Origin: JAGVPT01 sp964439265
GTDB taxonomy: Bacteria; Bacteroidota; Ignavibacteria; UBA10030; UBA8401
Direction of reading: 5' to 3'
Assembly: GCA_964439265.1 (NCBI GenBank)
Contig: CAYTOA010000013.1
Coordinates: 14,903-78,902 of the forward strand
DNA: 64,000 bases
Shown: piece by piece, positions 24,143 to 33,151 of the stretch
Layout of the letters: every line of letters begins with the position of its first letter
Numbering within the stretch: position 1 is the first letter of the stretch
Program-made: the position numbers and the translations under genes
The notes under the pieces: generated by a model
What the model was told of the DNA's origin: nothing
What the model saw: the letters and a program-made list of their open reading frames with translations, nothing else
The model's database searches: none

Positions 24143-26458
24143 CTAGAACTTTATGTCGTTCGGGTTCTCTTCCCCTTCTTTCCAATTCGCTGTTGCGTGC
24201 TTGTCGCATGTTGCCGGCTGGTATTTCACGTTGAACACTTCTGTCATGGTTTTCGGACAGTAAGGAGTCGCCAGCTTATGAGTCTCGGCGCAAATCGTGT
24301 CCACCACGACTCCCTCCGGCATGTTGAAATACTCGTTGGTGATGGGGATCGTCCGGTCTTCATAAACATATTTCATCACTCGTCCCCATAACGGCGCTGC
24401 TGTCCGCCCTCCTTGTCCGTCGGCAGAGGTAAATTTCACCTGCTGGTCGTCGAAACCGATCCATACCCCCGCCGCGAACTCGGGCGTAAACCCTACGAAC
24501 CATGCATCGGCAAAGTCCTGTGTTGTCCCTGTTTTGCCCGCTGCCGGAAGATGGAAGAAATGGCGCACCCGTCCGCCGCTGCCGTGGTCCACGACATCCT
24601 GGAGCATCGACGTCATAATATATGCGGTTTCCTTGCTCATCACTTCTCTCTTTTCCGGTACGTTCTCTTCGATGACATTTCCATCTTTGTCTTCGATCCT
24701 CAAAATGCTTGTTGGCTGGACGTAAACGCCTTCGTTGGCGAAGACACCGAACGCGGCCGTGAGTTCGATTGGTCTTACGGTTGCGGTGCCGAGTGCGATG
24801 GATTCAAACGGGGGTATCGGGGTGGTTATTCCCATGTGATGAGCTAGTTCTATTACCTGATTCTTTGGAGCAATCTCCATGATGGCGCGGACAGCGATGA
24901 GGTTGATTGATTCGCGAAGTCCCTCGCGCAGAGTATATTTTCCGCCGATCGTACCGTCGAAATTCCCCGGAGTCCACCGCGAGCCGTCTTCCATCATTAA
25001 CGTTACCGGCTGGTTCAACAATTCAAATGTCGGCGGATAACCGTTGTCGATCGCAACGGTGTAGACGAAAGGTTTAAACGCAGATCCCGGCTGCCGCACG
25101 ATTTGAGTTGTGTGATTGAGCCCGTATTTGAATGAGCGGAAATTCGCGCCGCCCACCATCGCACAAATATTTCCGGAATGAGGATCGACGATGATCAATC
25201 CAACCTCGATCGTTGTCCAGGCTTTTTTCACGGAGTCGATAAAGGGGCGGTTGCCGCGAAGCGCCACATAGATGCTGTCCCTTTCACCGCGGCTTGTCGA
25301 TTTTCGCGTGACGATCACGTCTTCAATGCTCTTGTCGATCGCCTTGTTTAGGATCTCGGTGTTTGTCTTCCAATTCCAAGTGGTGTCGAATGCCGGCTGG
25401 ATTTCTGCCAGATGTTCCTCGACCGCCCGGTTCGCATACCTTTGCATTCGGCTGTCGAGCGAAGTGTAGACCGAAAGCCCGTCTTTATAGATATCGAAAC
25501 CGTACTTGTCGGCCTTTTGAAGAAGCTGCTGACGGACATATTCCACGAAGTGGGGAGCAATGCCTGTGAGCGTTAACGCGTCGCTGCTGTTGAATCGCAG
25601 GGAGTCCCGGCCGATCGAGTCGGCCTCTGTCTGCGTCAGCTTGCCGTACTTGACCATTTGAGAGAGGACGATCTCGCGGCGCAGAAATGCTCGTTCAGGG
25701 TGTTTGATGGGGTCGTAGTAGAATGGCCCTTTTGCCATGCCGATAAGAAGCGAGGATTCCGCGAGCGACAATTCTTGCGCGGACTTATCGAAGTAAATCG
25801 ATGCAGCAGCCGAGATTCCATATGCTCCGCGCCCGAGATAAATATAGTTGAGATACATCTCGAGGATTTCTTTTTTTGTATACGTTCTCTCGATCTGCAC
25901 AGCGGTGATGAATTCGCGGATCTTCCTGGTTGCCTTGTCGAATGCGTTTTCCTGAGAGCTCTTCCAATTATAGAGGTTGCGGGACAATTGCATGGTAATC
26001 GTGCTGGCTCCCTGATTCCTTATGAACGCCAGTGGAATACGCCAGATGACGACGCCCCAGTGACCGTAGAAATCCTTGTCCTCGGTGGAGATCAAGGCAT
26101 CGATCGTGCTCTTCTGGATCTTGTCGTACGAAATGTAGGTTCTGTTCTTCAAATAGAATTGGCCGAGAACCTCGCCGTCGTACGATAAGACCTTTGTCGC
26201 CAGTTCCGGCTTCGGGTTTTCCAGCTGCTCGAGAGAGGGAAGGCCGGCGAAGACCAGCTTCATGAAGACTATGAAAAGGACCAAAAGCGCAGCGGCCCCG
26301 GCCGCGAACGCATACCAGTATTTTTTGAAAAAGTTTTTGCTTCGCAGATACATCTCGTCGCGGTATTTCGGTTCGGTAAAATACCGTCGCATTTGCTCGG
26401 AGCTGTAGCCCCCTTTTTGGTTCTGCTTGCGGGGATCGTTTGGCGGTGTCTTTCCCAT
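24143..26458 (-). CDS. Class A penicillin-binding protein (PBP1A type)
   Basis: 771 residues. A cytoplasmic tail and one membrane helix (about 48-70) precede the GT51 glycosyltransferase domain with STEDKDFYGHWGV and GASTITMQLSRNLYNW, then the transpeptidase domain with SxxK motif RQPGSAFKPF, SIN in RESINLIAV, and KTGTTQDFADAWF. The enzyme polymerises and crosslinks peptidoglycan on the periplasmic side. It lies last in a minus-strand operon, 3 bases after lpxH. An acidic C-terminal tail holds a few Cys residues (TICAETHKLATPYCPKTM). Confidence 0.93.
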   Translation of the reverse strand: MGKTPPNDPRKQNQKGGYSSEQMRRYFTEPKYRDEMYLRSKNFFKKYWYAFAAGAAALLVLFIVFMKLVFAGLPSLEQLENPKPELATKVLSYDGEVLGQFYLKNRTYISYDKIQKSTIDALISTEDKDFYGHWGVVIWRIPLAFIRNQGASTITMQLSRNLYNWKSSQENAFDKATRKIREFITAVQIERTYTKKEILEMYLNYIYLGRGAYGISAAASIYFDKSAQELSLAESSLLIGMAKGPFYYDPIKHPERAFLRREIVLSQMVKYGKLTQTEADSIGRDSLRFNSSDALTLTGIAPHFVEYVRQQLLQKADKYGFDIYKDGLSVYTSLDSRMQRYANRAVEEHLAEIQPAFDTTWNWKTNTEILNKAIDKSIEDVIVTRKSTSRGERDSIYVALRGNRPFIDSVKKAWTTIEVGLIIVDPHSGNICAMVGGANFRSFKYGLNHTTQIVRQPGSAFKPFVYTVAIDNGYPPTFELLNQPVTLMMEDGSRWTPGNFDGTIGGKYTLREGLRESINLIAVRAIMEIAPKNQVIELAHHMGITTPIPPFESIALGTATVRPIELTAAFGVFANEGVYVQPTSILRIEDKDGNVIEENVPEKREVMSKETAYIMTSMLQDVVDHGSGGRVRHFFHLPAAGKTGTTQDFADAWFVGFTPEFAAGVWIGFDDQQVKFTSADGQGGRTAAPLWGRVMKYVYEDRTIPITNEYFNMPEGVVVDTICAETHKLATPYCPKTMTEVFNVKYQPATCDKHATANWKEGEENPNDIKF

Positions 26459-26461
26459 GCG

Positions 26462-27190
26462 TTAGTCTTTTTTCCAGGTTTTAAGTTCTACTGTGCTGCC
26501 ATCGAATTCGGCATAGGTGGAATATGAAATCCAGTCGCCGAGGTTGATATAGAGGCCGTTGCCGATCTGCTGAGACGACGGGACATGTCTGTGCCCCATG
26601 ATGACAACGTCGCACCCTTCGTTGATCTTCTCCGTTGCGAACTGCAGCATGCCGTCGGTTTCACCGTAGTCTTTGTTTGCAGTATATTCGCGGCTGCTTC
26701 GTGAAGTGCCTCTTGCAATCGGAGCAGTAATATCGGGGTGGATTAATGAAAAGATAAAAATGCTGAACCTGTTCCGCAATACCCTTTTAAGGATCCGGTA
26801 TCCCGCGTCTCTCAGCGCGAGTCCGTCGCCGTGGTGGAAATAGAATTTCTTCCCATGCAGAATCAGGGAAAAAGGATTTTTGTAGACCGGAATGCCGAGG
26901 TCTTTCGGAAAAAAATCCTTCAGCCAAAAATCGTGATTGCCGGCGACGTAATGGACAGCGATGCCTTTTTCAACCAGCCTCGCGAGTTTCGATATGGTGT
27001 GATGGTAGCCGCGCGGAATGACGTACTTGTATTCAAACCAGTAGTCGAAAAGATCCCCTACGATGAAGAGTTGTTCTCCGTGTTCTTCTACATGCGACAG
27101 AAACGATAGAAGCCGATCTTCCTTTTCTTTTTCTCTGTCCCGATCGTGTAACCCTAAATGCACATCTGAAATAAAAAAAATACTTTTCAT
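26462..27190 (-). CDS. lpxH: UDP-2,3-diacylglucosamine diphosphatase LpxH-like
   Basis: 242 residues. Metallophosphoesterase motifs are complete: ISDVHLG, FIVGDLFDYWFE, VAGNHDFWL, HHGDGLALRD and VVIMGHRHVPS. The LpxH subgroup is indicated by the long insert containing the helices RNRFSIFIFSLIHPD. It hydrolyses UDP-2,3-diacylglucosamine to lipid X in lipid A synthesis at the membrane surface. Being in one operon with PBP1A and near the lipid A acyltransferase supports the envelope role. Confidence 0.87.
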   Translation of the reverse strand: MKSIFFISDVHLGLHDRDREKEKEDRLLSFLSHVEEHGEQLFIVGDLFDYWFEYKYVIPRGYHHTISKLARLVEKGIAVHYVAGNHDFWLKDFFPKDLGIPVYKNPFSLILHGKKFYFHHGDGLALRDAGYRILKRVLRNRFSIFIFSLIHPDITAPIARGTSRSSREYTANKDYGETDGMLQFATEKINEGCDVVIMGHRHVPSSQQIGNGLYINLGDWISYSTYAEFDGSTVELKTWKKD

Positions 27191-27193
27191 CGC

Positions 27194-27634
27194 CTATTGC
27201 GTTACCGTGAATGTCAGTTCTAACGGCTGAGAAGAGCGGTTGCACCATCCCTCAACATCCGAACAGAAGAAATAGCGTATCGTGCCTTTCAGTGAATGTT
27301 TGCCTTTTGGGATGTCTTTATCCAGCGTAAATGAGTACTTTATCGGCCGCTTCGTGTCGAGGTAGCCCGTTTTTGCCACTTTTGGCATCGACGTCACGCC
27401 GGTAAAATGCACGAGCGAGTCCTTTTCAAACTCGAATTCGACTGCAGGGTCGGTGTTGATATGCATCCCTTCTTCCGGAGCGAAGGAGACGACGATCTCG
27501 CCTTTTGCGCCGGGCTTCAAGGATGCCGAAGTCAGACGGATATCGCACTTGACCTGACGAAGCTCTTCGCTGCTCGAAGTCACTGGAGCTGAGAACAAGT
27601 ACAAGCACAGAATAACTAACGAAAGGGTACGCAT
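27194..27634 (-). CDS. Periplasmic protein with DsbD N-terminal-like domain
   Basis: 146 residues from the ATG at 27634, with GGAGTG 8 bases upstream and a signal peptide ending near TSSSEE. The domain has the immunoglobulin-like DsbD-alpha pattern: LKPGAKGEIVVSFAPEEGMHINTDPAV, PIKYSFTLDKDIPKGKHSLKG and a C-terminal RYFFCSDVEGWCNRSSQPL with two Cys, which in DsbD form the exchangeable disulfide. There is no membrane or thioredoxin domain, so it is a stand-alone alpha-domain homologue; it may take part in periplasmic thiol transfer or be a simple structural domain. Confidence 0.75.
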   Translation of the reverse strand: MRTLSLVILCLYLFSAPVTSSSEELRQVKCDIRLTSASLKPGAKGEIVVSFAPEEGMHINTDPAVEFEFEKDSLVHFTGVTSMPKVAKTGYLDTKRPIKYSFTLDKDIPKGKHSLKGTIRYFFCSDVEGWCNRSSQPLELTFTVTQ

Positions 27635-27653
27635 AAAAATCACTCCACACGAG

Positions 27654-28928
27654 CTACGAAGTTTGCGCCGCCCGGGTATCGTCGACCCGTTGCAGCAGCA
27701 CCAAACCAATGATGAAAAAGGCCCCGACTGAAAGAATGGAAAGCCGTTGGTTATTTGTAAGATACGAAATCAATCCGAATAAAAAAGTGCCGATCACCGC
27801 CGAAGCTTTTCCGCATAATCCGTCGTAAAATCCGAAGAATTCCGCCTCCCGTTCCTTCGGAGTCAGAAGAGCCATCAGGCTCCTGCTTGCCGATTGGGCT
27901 GCGCCGAGGGAACTTCCTGCAATTATGGCAATGCCGAAAAACATTGCTTTTGATTGGACAAAGTAAGCGGCTGTCACCACGACAAGCCACAAGACGAGGT
28001 TTATGTCGATCGTTTTTTTCGGACCGATCTTGTCTGTTACAACGCCAAAGACGAGCGACCCGACGATGCCGGATGCCTGCACTACCGCAAAGAGCGCGAT
28101 GATCTCTTTTAAGGAAAAATTGAGCGAATGTTGTGCGAAGATCGAGGCGAACGAGATGACCGTCAGGATTCCATCATTATAGATAAAGAATGCGAGCATG
28201 AACCGCGCAACCTGCTGGTAATCCCGCAGATGAGAAATGGTCTCGGTCACTCTCTGCCAGCCCGCACGCACATACGACGGCTTCTGCTGGAAGGTCACCT
28301 TATGGTCCCGGAAAAAAAGGAAGAGGGGGGAGGAGAACACAAGAAATATGATCGCGGCAAGGACAAAACTGAACCTGACGTTTCCCAGATTCGAAGCAAC
28401 AAATCCGTTCGCATAGAGGGGCATGACGAGGATGAGCGTCGTGAGCGACCCGATGTAGCCCATTGCATAGCCGTAACCGGATACTCTTCCGTAACTCCTC
28501 TCTGTCGTAATGTTCGGCAGAAATGCGTCGTAAAAAACGATTCCACCTTCAAAACCGATATTCGCCAGAATGAACAACGCCATGCCGGCGAGAATCATTC
28601 CTTGGTTCACGAAATAAAGAAGCGATGTGCACACGACGCTCACGACCGTGAACCCGAAGAGAAATCTCTTTCTTCGGCTCGAAAAATCTGCCGCTGCACC
28701 GAGAACGGGGGCGATGGCAGCTGTGATGAACATCGAGATGCTGACGGCGATGCCCCAGAGAAAATCTCCCCGGCCTTCTCCGCCGGCAACAATGTCTTTG
28801 AAATAGAGCGAGTACCCGACGGCGATGATGATCACCGAAAACGACGTATTTGCGAAATCGAACAGCGTCCAGACGAATATTTGAAACCGAGACGCTTTAC
28901 GCTGAGACGGGACGGGGAGGCTCGTCAT
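27654..28928 (-). CDS. MFS transporter, UMF1/Atg22-like family
   Basis: 424 residues with about 12 membrane segments. The start FVWTLFDFANTSFSVIIIAV and GFEGGIVFYDAFLPNI, then YGRVSGYGYAMGYIGSLTTL are hallmark stretches of the UMF1 (unknown major facilitator, Atg22-like) family, in fungi a vacuolar amino-acid effluxer. GAAQSASRSLMALLTPKEREAEFFGFYDG in the second half is also typical. Substrate unknown. It is second in the nusB-to-PBP1A minus-strand operon, 4 bases after nusB. Confidence 0.86.
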   Translation of the reverse strand: MTSLPVPSQRKASRFQIFVWTLFDFANTSFSVIIIAVGYSLYFKDIVAGGEGRGDFLWGIAVSISMFITAAIAPVLGAAADFSSRRKRFLFGFTVVSVVCTSLLYFVNQGMILAGMALFILANIGFEGGIVFYDAFLPNITTERSYGRVSGYGYAMGYIGSLTTLILVMPLYANGFVASNLGNVRFSFVLAAIIFLVFSSPLFLFFRDHKVTFQQKPSYVRAGWQRVTETISHLRDYQQVARFMLAFFIYNDGILTVISFASIFAQHSLNFSLKEIIALFAVVQASGIVGSLVFGVVTDKIGPKKTIDINLVLWLVVVTAAYFVQSKAMFFGIAIIAGSSLGAAQSASRSLMALLTPKEREAEFFGFYDGLCGKASAVIGTFLFGLISYLTNNQRLSILSVGAFFIIGLVLLQRVDDTRAAQTS

Positions 28929-28932
28929 CTTA

Positions 28933-29448
28933 TTAATCGCTTCCTGCTTTTTTCTTTGGGAGGGAAGGTTGCTTGTGGTCCGACGTTTCGATGAGTCCCC
29001 GTCCCCGTTTCTCGAGCGTTCCGTCGGCCTTCATGTCGTGCAGGATTGAATCGAGGATCCCGTTGATAAATTGACCGCTCTTTTCCGTGCTGAAGTGTTT
29101 TGCAATCTCGATTGTCTCGTTGATCGTGACCTTCGGGGGAATGTCTTCGCAGTAATAGAGCTCGCAGATTCCCATCCGAAGGAGAAGCTTGTCGATCAAT
29201 GCGATGCGGTCGAAGTTCCAGTTTGCCGCTTTCTTTTTGATGATCACATCGATGGCGGGCTGGTGTTCGATCGTACGCTGGAGGAGGCTTTGCGCAAACG
29301 CGAATTCGTCCTCGTGATCGTGAAGCTCAACAAAAATGTTTTCCACGATATGAGCGATCGGGTCTTTGGAGAGCTCGAAAGCGTAGAGAGCCTGCATCAC
29401 TCTCTCGCGAATGATGCGGCGTTTGTACACTTGCTGATGTTCCTTCAT
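28933..29448 (-). CDS. nusB: Transcription antitermination factor NusB
   Basis: 171 residues. The start RRIIRERVMQALYAFELSKD and the end VTINETIEIAKHFSTEKSGQFINGILDSI are the two conserved NusB ends. NusB binds boxA RNA with NusE to promote rRNA antitermination. The ATG at 29448 (AAAGG 7-12 bases upstream) is preferred to the in-frame GTG at 29454. It begins an operon with a UMF1 transporter, DsbD-N-like protein, lpxH and PBP1A; the C-terminal 25 residues are basic and poorly conserved. Confidence 0.93.
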   Translation of the reverse strand: MKEHQQVYKRRIIRERVMQALYAFELSKDPIAHIVENIFVELHDHEDEFAFAQSLLQRTIEHQPAIDVIIKKKAANWNFDRIALIDKLLLRMGICELYYCEDIPPKVTINETIEIAKHFSTEKSGQFINGILDSILHDMKADGTLEKRGRGLIETSDHKQPSLPKKKAGSD

Positions 29449-29595
29449 GGTCACCCTTTGGGATCTGCCGTACCGTACCGTGGATAGGAGTCATCGAACA
29501 ATGCTTGCCGGTGCGTTTTCCACATGAACAAAGGTACGGAAAAAGATGCCCGGAGGCAACGATTGGAATGCCTGGTTAGTGATCAATATTAAGTT

Positions 29596-29643
29596 TGATG
29601 CGAGAGGTGACGGACACCTCAGTCCAAAAATCACATTATGCCG
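29596..29643 (+). repeat. 48-bp dispersed repeat, copy 2
   Basis: Matches the reverse strand of 6145-6192 at 42 of 48 positions. Its core AGGTGACGGACACCT (29605-29619) is inverted again at 29669-29683, so the copy is one arm of a larger palindromic unit. Confidence 0.75.
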
Positions 29644-29685
29644 GTGTATTATGCAAGGTGAATCGTAAAGGTGTCCGTCACCTTT
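29605..29685. repeat. MITE-like inverted pair of AGGTGACGGACACCT cores
   Basis: Core 1 is 29605-29619; core 2 is 29667-29685, reading AAAGGTGTCCGTCACCTTT, which is itself an imperfect palindrome (7-bp arms, 5-base centre) and the reverse complement of core 1 at its centre. The cores are 47 bases apart. Confidence 0.65.
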
Positions 29686-29791
29686 CCAAATTTTAGCACT
29701 ACCCAATCGCTTGACCTTCTGCCTACAATTTGCAAGATTTGATTTGATATTAAAAAAAACACTTAGTTATAGAATGTTCCGGGAAGATAAT

Positions 29792-30268
29792 ATGCCAATT
29801 AGGTTGCGCGAGATCGTTTTTGTCATCGTGTCATTTGCGCCGTGCTCTTCGCTTTTTCCCCAGGAGGGAAAAGTCATGCCGGTTACGTACGATACTTCCC
29901 GTTGTGACTATTGCAGGATGTTTTTCCAGGAAAAGAAATTTGGAGGCGAGCTGGAGACCCTCAACGACAGCATCGTGAGATTCGATGCGTCGGAATGTAT
30001 GGCTGCTTTCTTGATCGCCGGAAAAGTCCCGGACGCACAGATCAAAGGAATGTGGTCGGTCTCTTACCTATCCCCGAACGTTCTGGTCAACGCCGGCAAA
30101 GCATGGTACCTTCACAGCGACAAGCTCATGAGTCCGATGGAGGCGAATATTGCTGCATTTCCGACAAAGCAAGCCGCTGACTCGGTTCGTTCGAAGCTAG
30201 GAGGTGAAACACTGAATTGGGAAGGAGTACTCGATTATATCCGAACTCGATGGTTTCGAAAAAAATGA
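29792..30268 (+). CDS. NosL-like metal-binding protein
   Basis: 158 residues from the ATG at 29792, with GGGAAG just upstream; earlier in-frame starts at 29711 and 29774 lack one. A hydrophobic leader ends near SSLFPQ. The mature part has RCDYCRMFFQEKKFGGEL, FDASECMAAFLI and LMSPMEANIAAFPTKQAADS, the order of conserved blocks in NosL, a copper-binding lipoprotein that serves nitrous oxide reductase. No nos genes are near, so it may act as a general Cu(I) chaperone; that is inference. The next gene, an MFS carrier, starts about 180 bases downstream. Confidence 0.75.
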   Translation: MPIRLREIVFVIVSFAPCSSLFPQEGKVMPVTYDTSRCDYCRMFFQEKKFGGELETLNDSIVRFDASECMAAFLIAGKVPDAQIKGMWSVSYLSPNVLVNAGKAWYLHSDKLMSPMEANIAAFPTKQAADSVRSKLGGETLNWEGVLDYIRTRWFRKK

Positions 30269-30445
30269 TTGGCAAATTAATAATTGGCCGAGCAATAGTT
30301 GAAAGCATCGGAGTAAAGGATTTCATGAATCTGAGTGCTCGCGGAATTTTCAAGTTTGTGGCGGAGGAGATGGTGAGGATTATCGGGCGTGTCAGTTCTT
30401 TGTATGCTTGCGCTAGTAACTATTTCCCTTTATTTTGAATTACGA

Positions 30446-31753
30446 ATGTTAACGCAAGTATTCCAGCTTTCGAAATATCCAGCATTAGATTCTCCGACGC
30501 TTCGTTCCAATCTGCGTGCACACCTCATGGATGGCGCTCTGTTCGGGCTCGCCATGAGTTTTGTTTCTTTTAATACCATTCTCCCGGTTTTCATCCAACA
30601 GGTCGGCGGCAGTGATGTAGCCATTGGAAGTGTTCCGGTCCTCTGGACGATCGGCATGAATTTTCCCCAAGCTATTGTCGTCCGTCTGACGAGTTCTCGA
30701 AAACTTATGAAGCCTCTTGTCCTGAGTTATGGGCTGCTGAACAGGCATTCATTTCTTGCTGTAGGTGTCTTCACATTTTTCTTTGTTAAGCACTTGCCGG
30801 CGGTCATTTCCATTCCTCTATTGTTAGCCTTGATCTTTTCCACCGCAGTGACCGGGAGTTTTGGTGCCCCAGTGTGGTTCCATCTTTTCACGAAAACGAC
30901 TCCGATGAAGCTTCGGGGAAAACTCCTGGCAATTCGTCAGCTTTTAAGCTCGTCACTCGGAATACTTGGCGGATCGGTGGTTACGTTCGTTCTTTCGACA
31001 TTTGCGTTCCCGGAGAATTTTGCGCTGTTATTTGTCATTGCGTACGTCCTATCGATGGCGTCGTATCTGTATCTGCGCAAATTGAAGGAACCGGCCGCCG
31101 AATCACAATATCCCGACCCGGAGCCTCCATCGAGTACCTTTGCGGATGCAAGAACGATTCTCAAGCGAAATTCGAATTTTAGAAACTTTTTGCTGGCGGA
31201 TGCGTTCACTCTAATGTCGATGTCCGCATCGGCTTTTTACGCAGTGTACGCGATAGATAAATTCGCCGTACCTGCTTCGTATGCGGGAACGTTTACCGTG
31301 ATCGTTATGGCAGGGATGGTCGCAGGGAACAGCGTCTTTGGCTACCTGGCGGACTCGTTCGGACACAGGATGACGTTGATCGCTCTGGCGCTGTCCTCTG
31401 TAGCAGCAAGTACGGTTGCCATCTTCGCGGCAAACATCCTCATCTATGGATTTACCTTTATCTTCATGTCATGGACGGTCGGTTTACAGGTCATTTCGCG
31501 GTTGTCGTTTGTTGTTGAACTCTGTTCTGAGGCGGACCGGCAGACGTACATCGCGATGACAAATACGATCACAGCGCCGACAGTGGCGGTTGGCATTTTG
31601 TTCGGATGGCTTGCACGCACCTACGGCTTTCAGTTAATGTTTGCCCTTGCGGCTCTTACCGGCCTGTTCGCTGCGGTCTGCCTTTATTTTTTCGTCCGTG
31701 ATCCGCGAATCGAAGACAGGATGAAGGTGATTGGCACTGCTTCTCGTAAATGA
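30446..31753 (+). CDS. MFS transporter
   Basis: 435 residues from the ATG at 30446 with about 12 membrane segments, a central hydrophilic linker (about 215-245), and major facilitator landmarks such as KLRGKLLAIRQLLSSSLGIL and GYLADSFGHRMTLIALAL between helices. An earlier in-frame start at 30389 would add 19 residues. The family cannot be narrowed to a substrate. No neighbour tells of a role, except that the NosL-like protein precedes it on the same strand. Confidence 0.8.
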   Translation: MLTQVFQLSKYPALDSPTLRSNLRAHLMDGALFGLAMSFVSFNTILPVFIQQVGGSDVAIGSVPVLWTIGMNFPQAIVVRLTSSRKLMKPLVLSYGLLNRHSFLAVGVFTFFFVKHLPAVISIPLLLALIFSTAVTGSFGAPVWFHLFTKTTPMKLRGKLLAIRQLLSSSLGILGGSVVTFVLSTFAFPENFALLFVIAYVLSMASYLYLRKLKEPAAESQYPDPEPPSSTFADARTILKRNSNFRNFLLADAFTLMSMSASAFYAVYAIDKFAVPASYAGTFTVIVMAGMVAGNSVFGYLADSFGHRMTLIALALSSVAASTVAIFAANILIYGFTFIFMSWTVGLQVISRLSFVVELCSEADRQTYIAMTNTITAPTVAVGILFGWLARTYGFQLMFALAALTGLFAAVCLYFFVRDPRIEDRMKVIGTASRK

Positions 31754-31968
31754 GCGACTATTGATGAACCACTGAGACCCCGGGGGATCCAACAACCTGC
31801 GGGTATCAAGGTCAAGAGCCCTTTGACGTTTTCGATTTCCTGCTGTGAAGGCGTCATTTTGTTCTCGGTAAAAGGAAACACTGGTTATTGGCAATCGCCA
31901 AGTACCGGTTACGCTGAAACGCCGCACAATTTTCTTACTACCGCGTTATTGTCATTGAAAGGCAGAAA

Positions 31969-32496
31969 TTGGCCCCTATTATATTACTTGGAGATTCGAT
32001 CACGGCGGGGTTTCCAACCGGTACGCTTTTAAAAGAATTTTCTGTCGTCAACAAGGGAGTGGCCGGCGACAGGACCGATCGCGTGTTAGAACGATTGAAC
32101 CGAGACGTTATAGACCTTGCACCTTCTGCCGTATTTCTTCTGATTGGAATCAATGATGTCGGGGCAGGTTTCTCGAACAACACACTGCTGGTTAACTATG
32201 AACGATTGATTCTGAGAATCACAAAGAATGCTCCGGGCGCAAAACTTTTCCTGCAGTCAATTCTACCAACTCGAGGGATTGAAAACCGTCCGCTGGAACG
32301 AATACAACTCCTCAATGTAGAAATTCATAAGCTTGCGATGAAATACGGGGTAAAGTTTTTGGATATTTATACGTTGTTTGTCAATGAGAAAGGGGATCTC
32401 GCAGAAGAATTCAGCGACGATGGACTGCACCTAACGCCTGAGGCTTATGAAAAATGGGCGGAATACCTGCGGCAGATTTTTGCAACAATGTTGTGA
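31969..32496 (+). CDS. SGNH/GDSL-family esterase
   Basis: 175 residues. Blocks I-V are present: ILLGDSITAGFP (catalytic Ser), VNKGVAGDRTDRV (Gly), FLLIGINDVGAG (Asn), and DDGLHLTPEAYEKWAEYL (Asp and His). It lacks a signal peptide, so it may be cytoplasmic; the family includes thioesterases and lysophospholipases and acetyl-esterases of polysaccharides. The only credible start is TTG at 31969, with AAAGG upstream. It is followed after 11 bases by a DUF971 protein gene, which suggests cotranscription. Confidence 0.85.
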   Translation: MAPIILLGDSITAGFPTGTLLKEFSVVNKGVAGDRTDRVLERLNRDVIDLAPSAVFLLIGINDVGAGFSNNTLLVNYERLILRITKNAPGAKLFLQSILPTRGIENRPLERIQLLNVEIHKLAMKYGVKFLDIYTLFVNEKGDLAEEFSDDGLHLTPEAYEKWAEYLRQIFATML

Positions 32497-32507
32497 ATGG
32501 AGACAAG

Positions 32508-32831
32508 ATGCGGGTAATTTCAATAAAGCAAATCACTGGCGAGGTCTTGAGGATGACATGGGACGACGGACATGTCAGTCCGTTTACGCTCCGCCTTCTC
32601 CGCGATGAATGCCCTTGTGCCGGATGCAAAGGAGAAACAGTGTTGCTGCATACGTTTCAACCCTCGCCGCAGCCCGAGCTTCCAGGCCGTTACGATGTGA
32701 AATCGATTTCGCCCGTAGGCAGTTATGCCATCCAGATCGTATGGGGAGACGGGCACGACACCGGCATTTATGCGTGGGATTATTTGCGTTCTATTTGCCC
32801 ATGCGATGAGTGCGCAAAAGAAAAGAATTAG
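32508..32831 (+). CDS. DUF971 (gamma-butyrobetaine hydroxylase-like N-terminal) protein
   Basis: 107 residues beginning MRVISIKQITGEVLRMTWDD, with HVSPFTLRLLRDECPCAGC, SISPVGSYAIQIVWGDGHDT and GIYAWDYLRSICPCDEC. This is the pattern of the DUF971 family, whose CPC/Cys motifs bind zinc; it is fused to hydroxylases in eukaryotes, and stand-alone in bacteria with unknown role, often near Fe-S or electron transfer genes. Both CxC-type motifs are kept here. GGAGA lies 7 bases ahead of the ATG. Confidence 0.85.
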   Translation: MRVISIKQITGEVLRMTWDDGHVSPFTLRLLRDECPCAGCKGETVLLHTFQPSPQPELPGRYDVKSISPVGSYAIQIVWGDGHDTGIYAWDYLRSICPCDECAKEKN

Positions 32832-33151
32832 AACACATTTCTAGAATCCTCGACAGGTAATTCCGAACATGAGCCGTGGACATGGGACAAAGTGGACACG
32901 GATTGCATCCCTCGTGGAGGATCTCGATCGTGAAGCGCGGGGACGGTGATTCAGTGTCGGAGATTCGCTGCTGCTCTAAGGATAAAGCCCCCGTATCTTG
33001 TCCGCCCTCCAAATCTATATTTGAAACCCTCCTTCGTATCTCTTGTCTTGATTCTATTTTTTCTTTTTCGGATGTTTGGTGAGTTACGATCGATCCGCGG
33101 CTGCGGGATAGTCCTGGACAAATTGATTATTAATAACAATCCGGAGAAGAT
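32832..33151. other. 320-base spacer, nothing recognised
   Basis: No credible open frame, tRNA or repeat was seen. It should hold the promoter of the cytidine deaminase gene; no confident promoter was recognised. Confidence 0.4.

Larger units (their letters stand above)
29449..29791. other. 343-base spacer with an inverted dispersed repeat
   Basis: Lies between the divergent nusB and NosL-like genes. It contains a 48-bp copy of the dispersed repeat (29596-29643) and a second related palindrome (29667-29685). No gene was seen. Confidence 0.6.

Noticed and set aside
30217..30438. 73-codon plus-strand frame between NosL-like and MFS genes
   Set aside because: It overlaps the end of the NosL-like gene in another frame and shows no family pattern or ribosome-binding site.
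31684..31881. 65-codon minus-strand frame after the MFS gene
   Set aside because: Half of it is antisense to the MFS coding region; the remaining part has a helical look but no recognisable homology.
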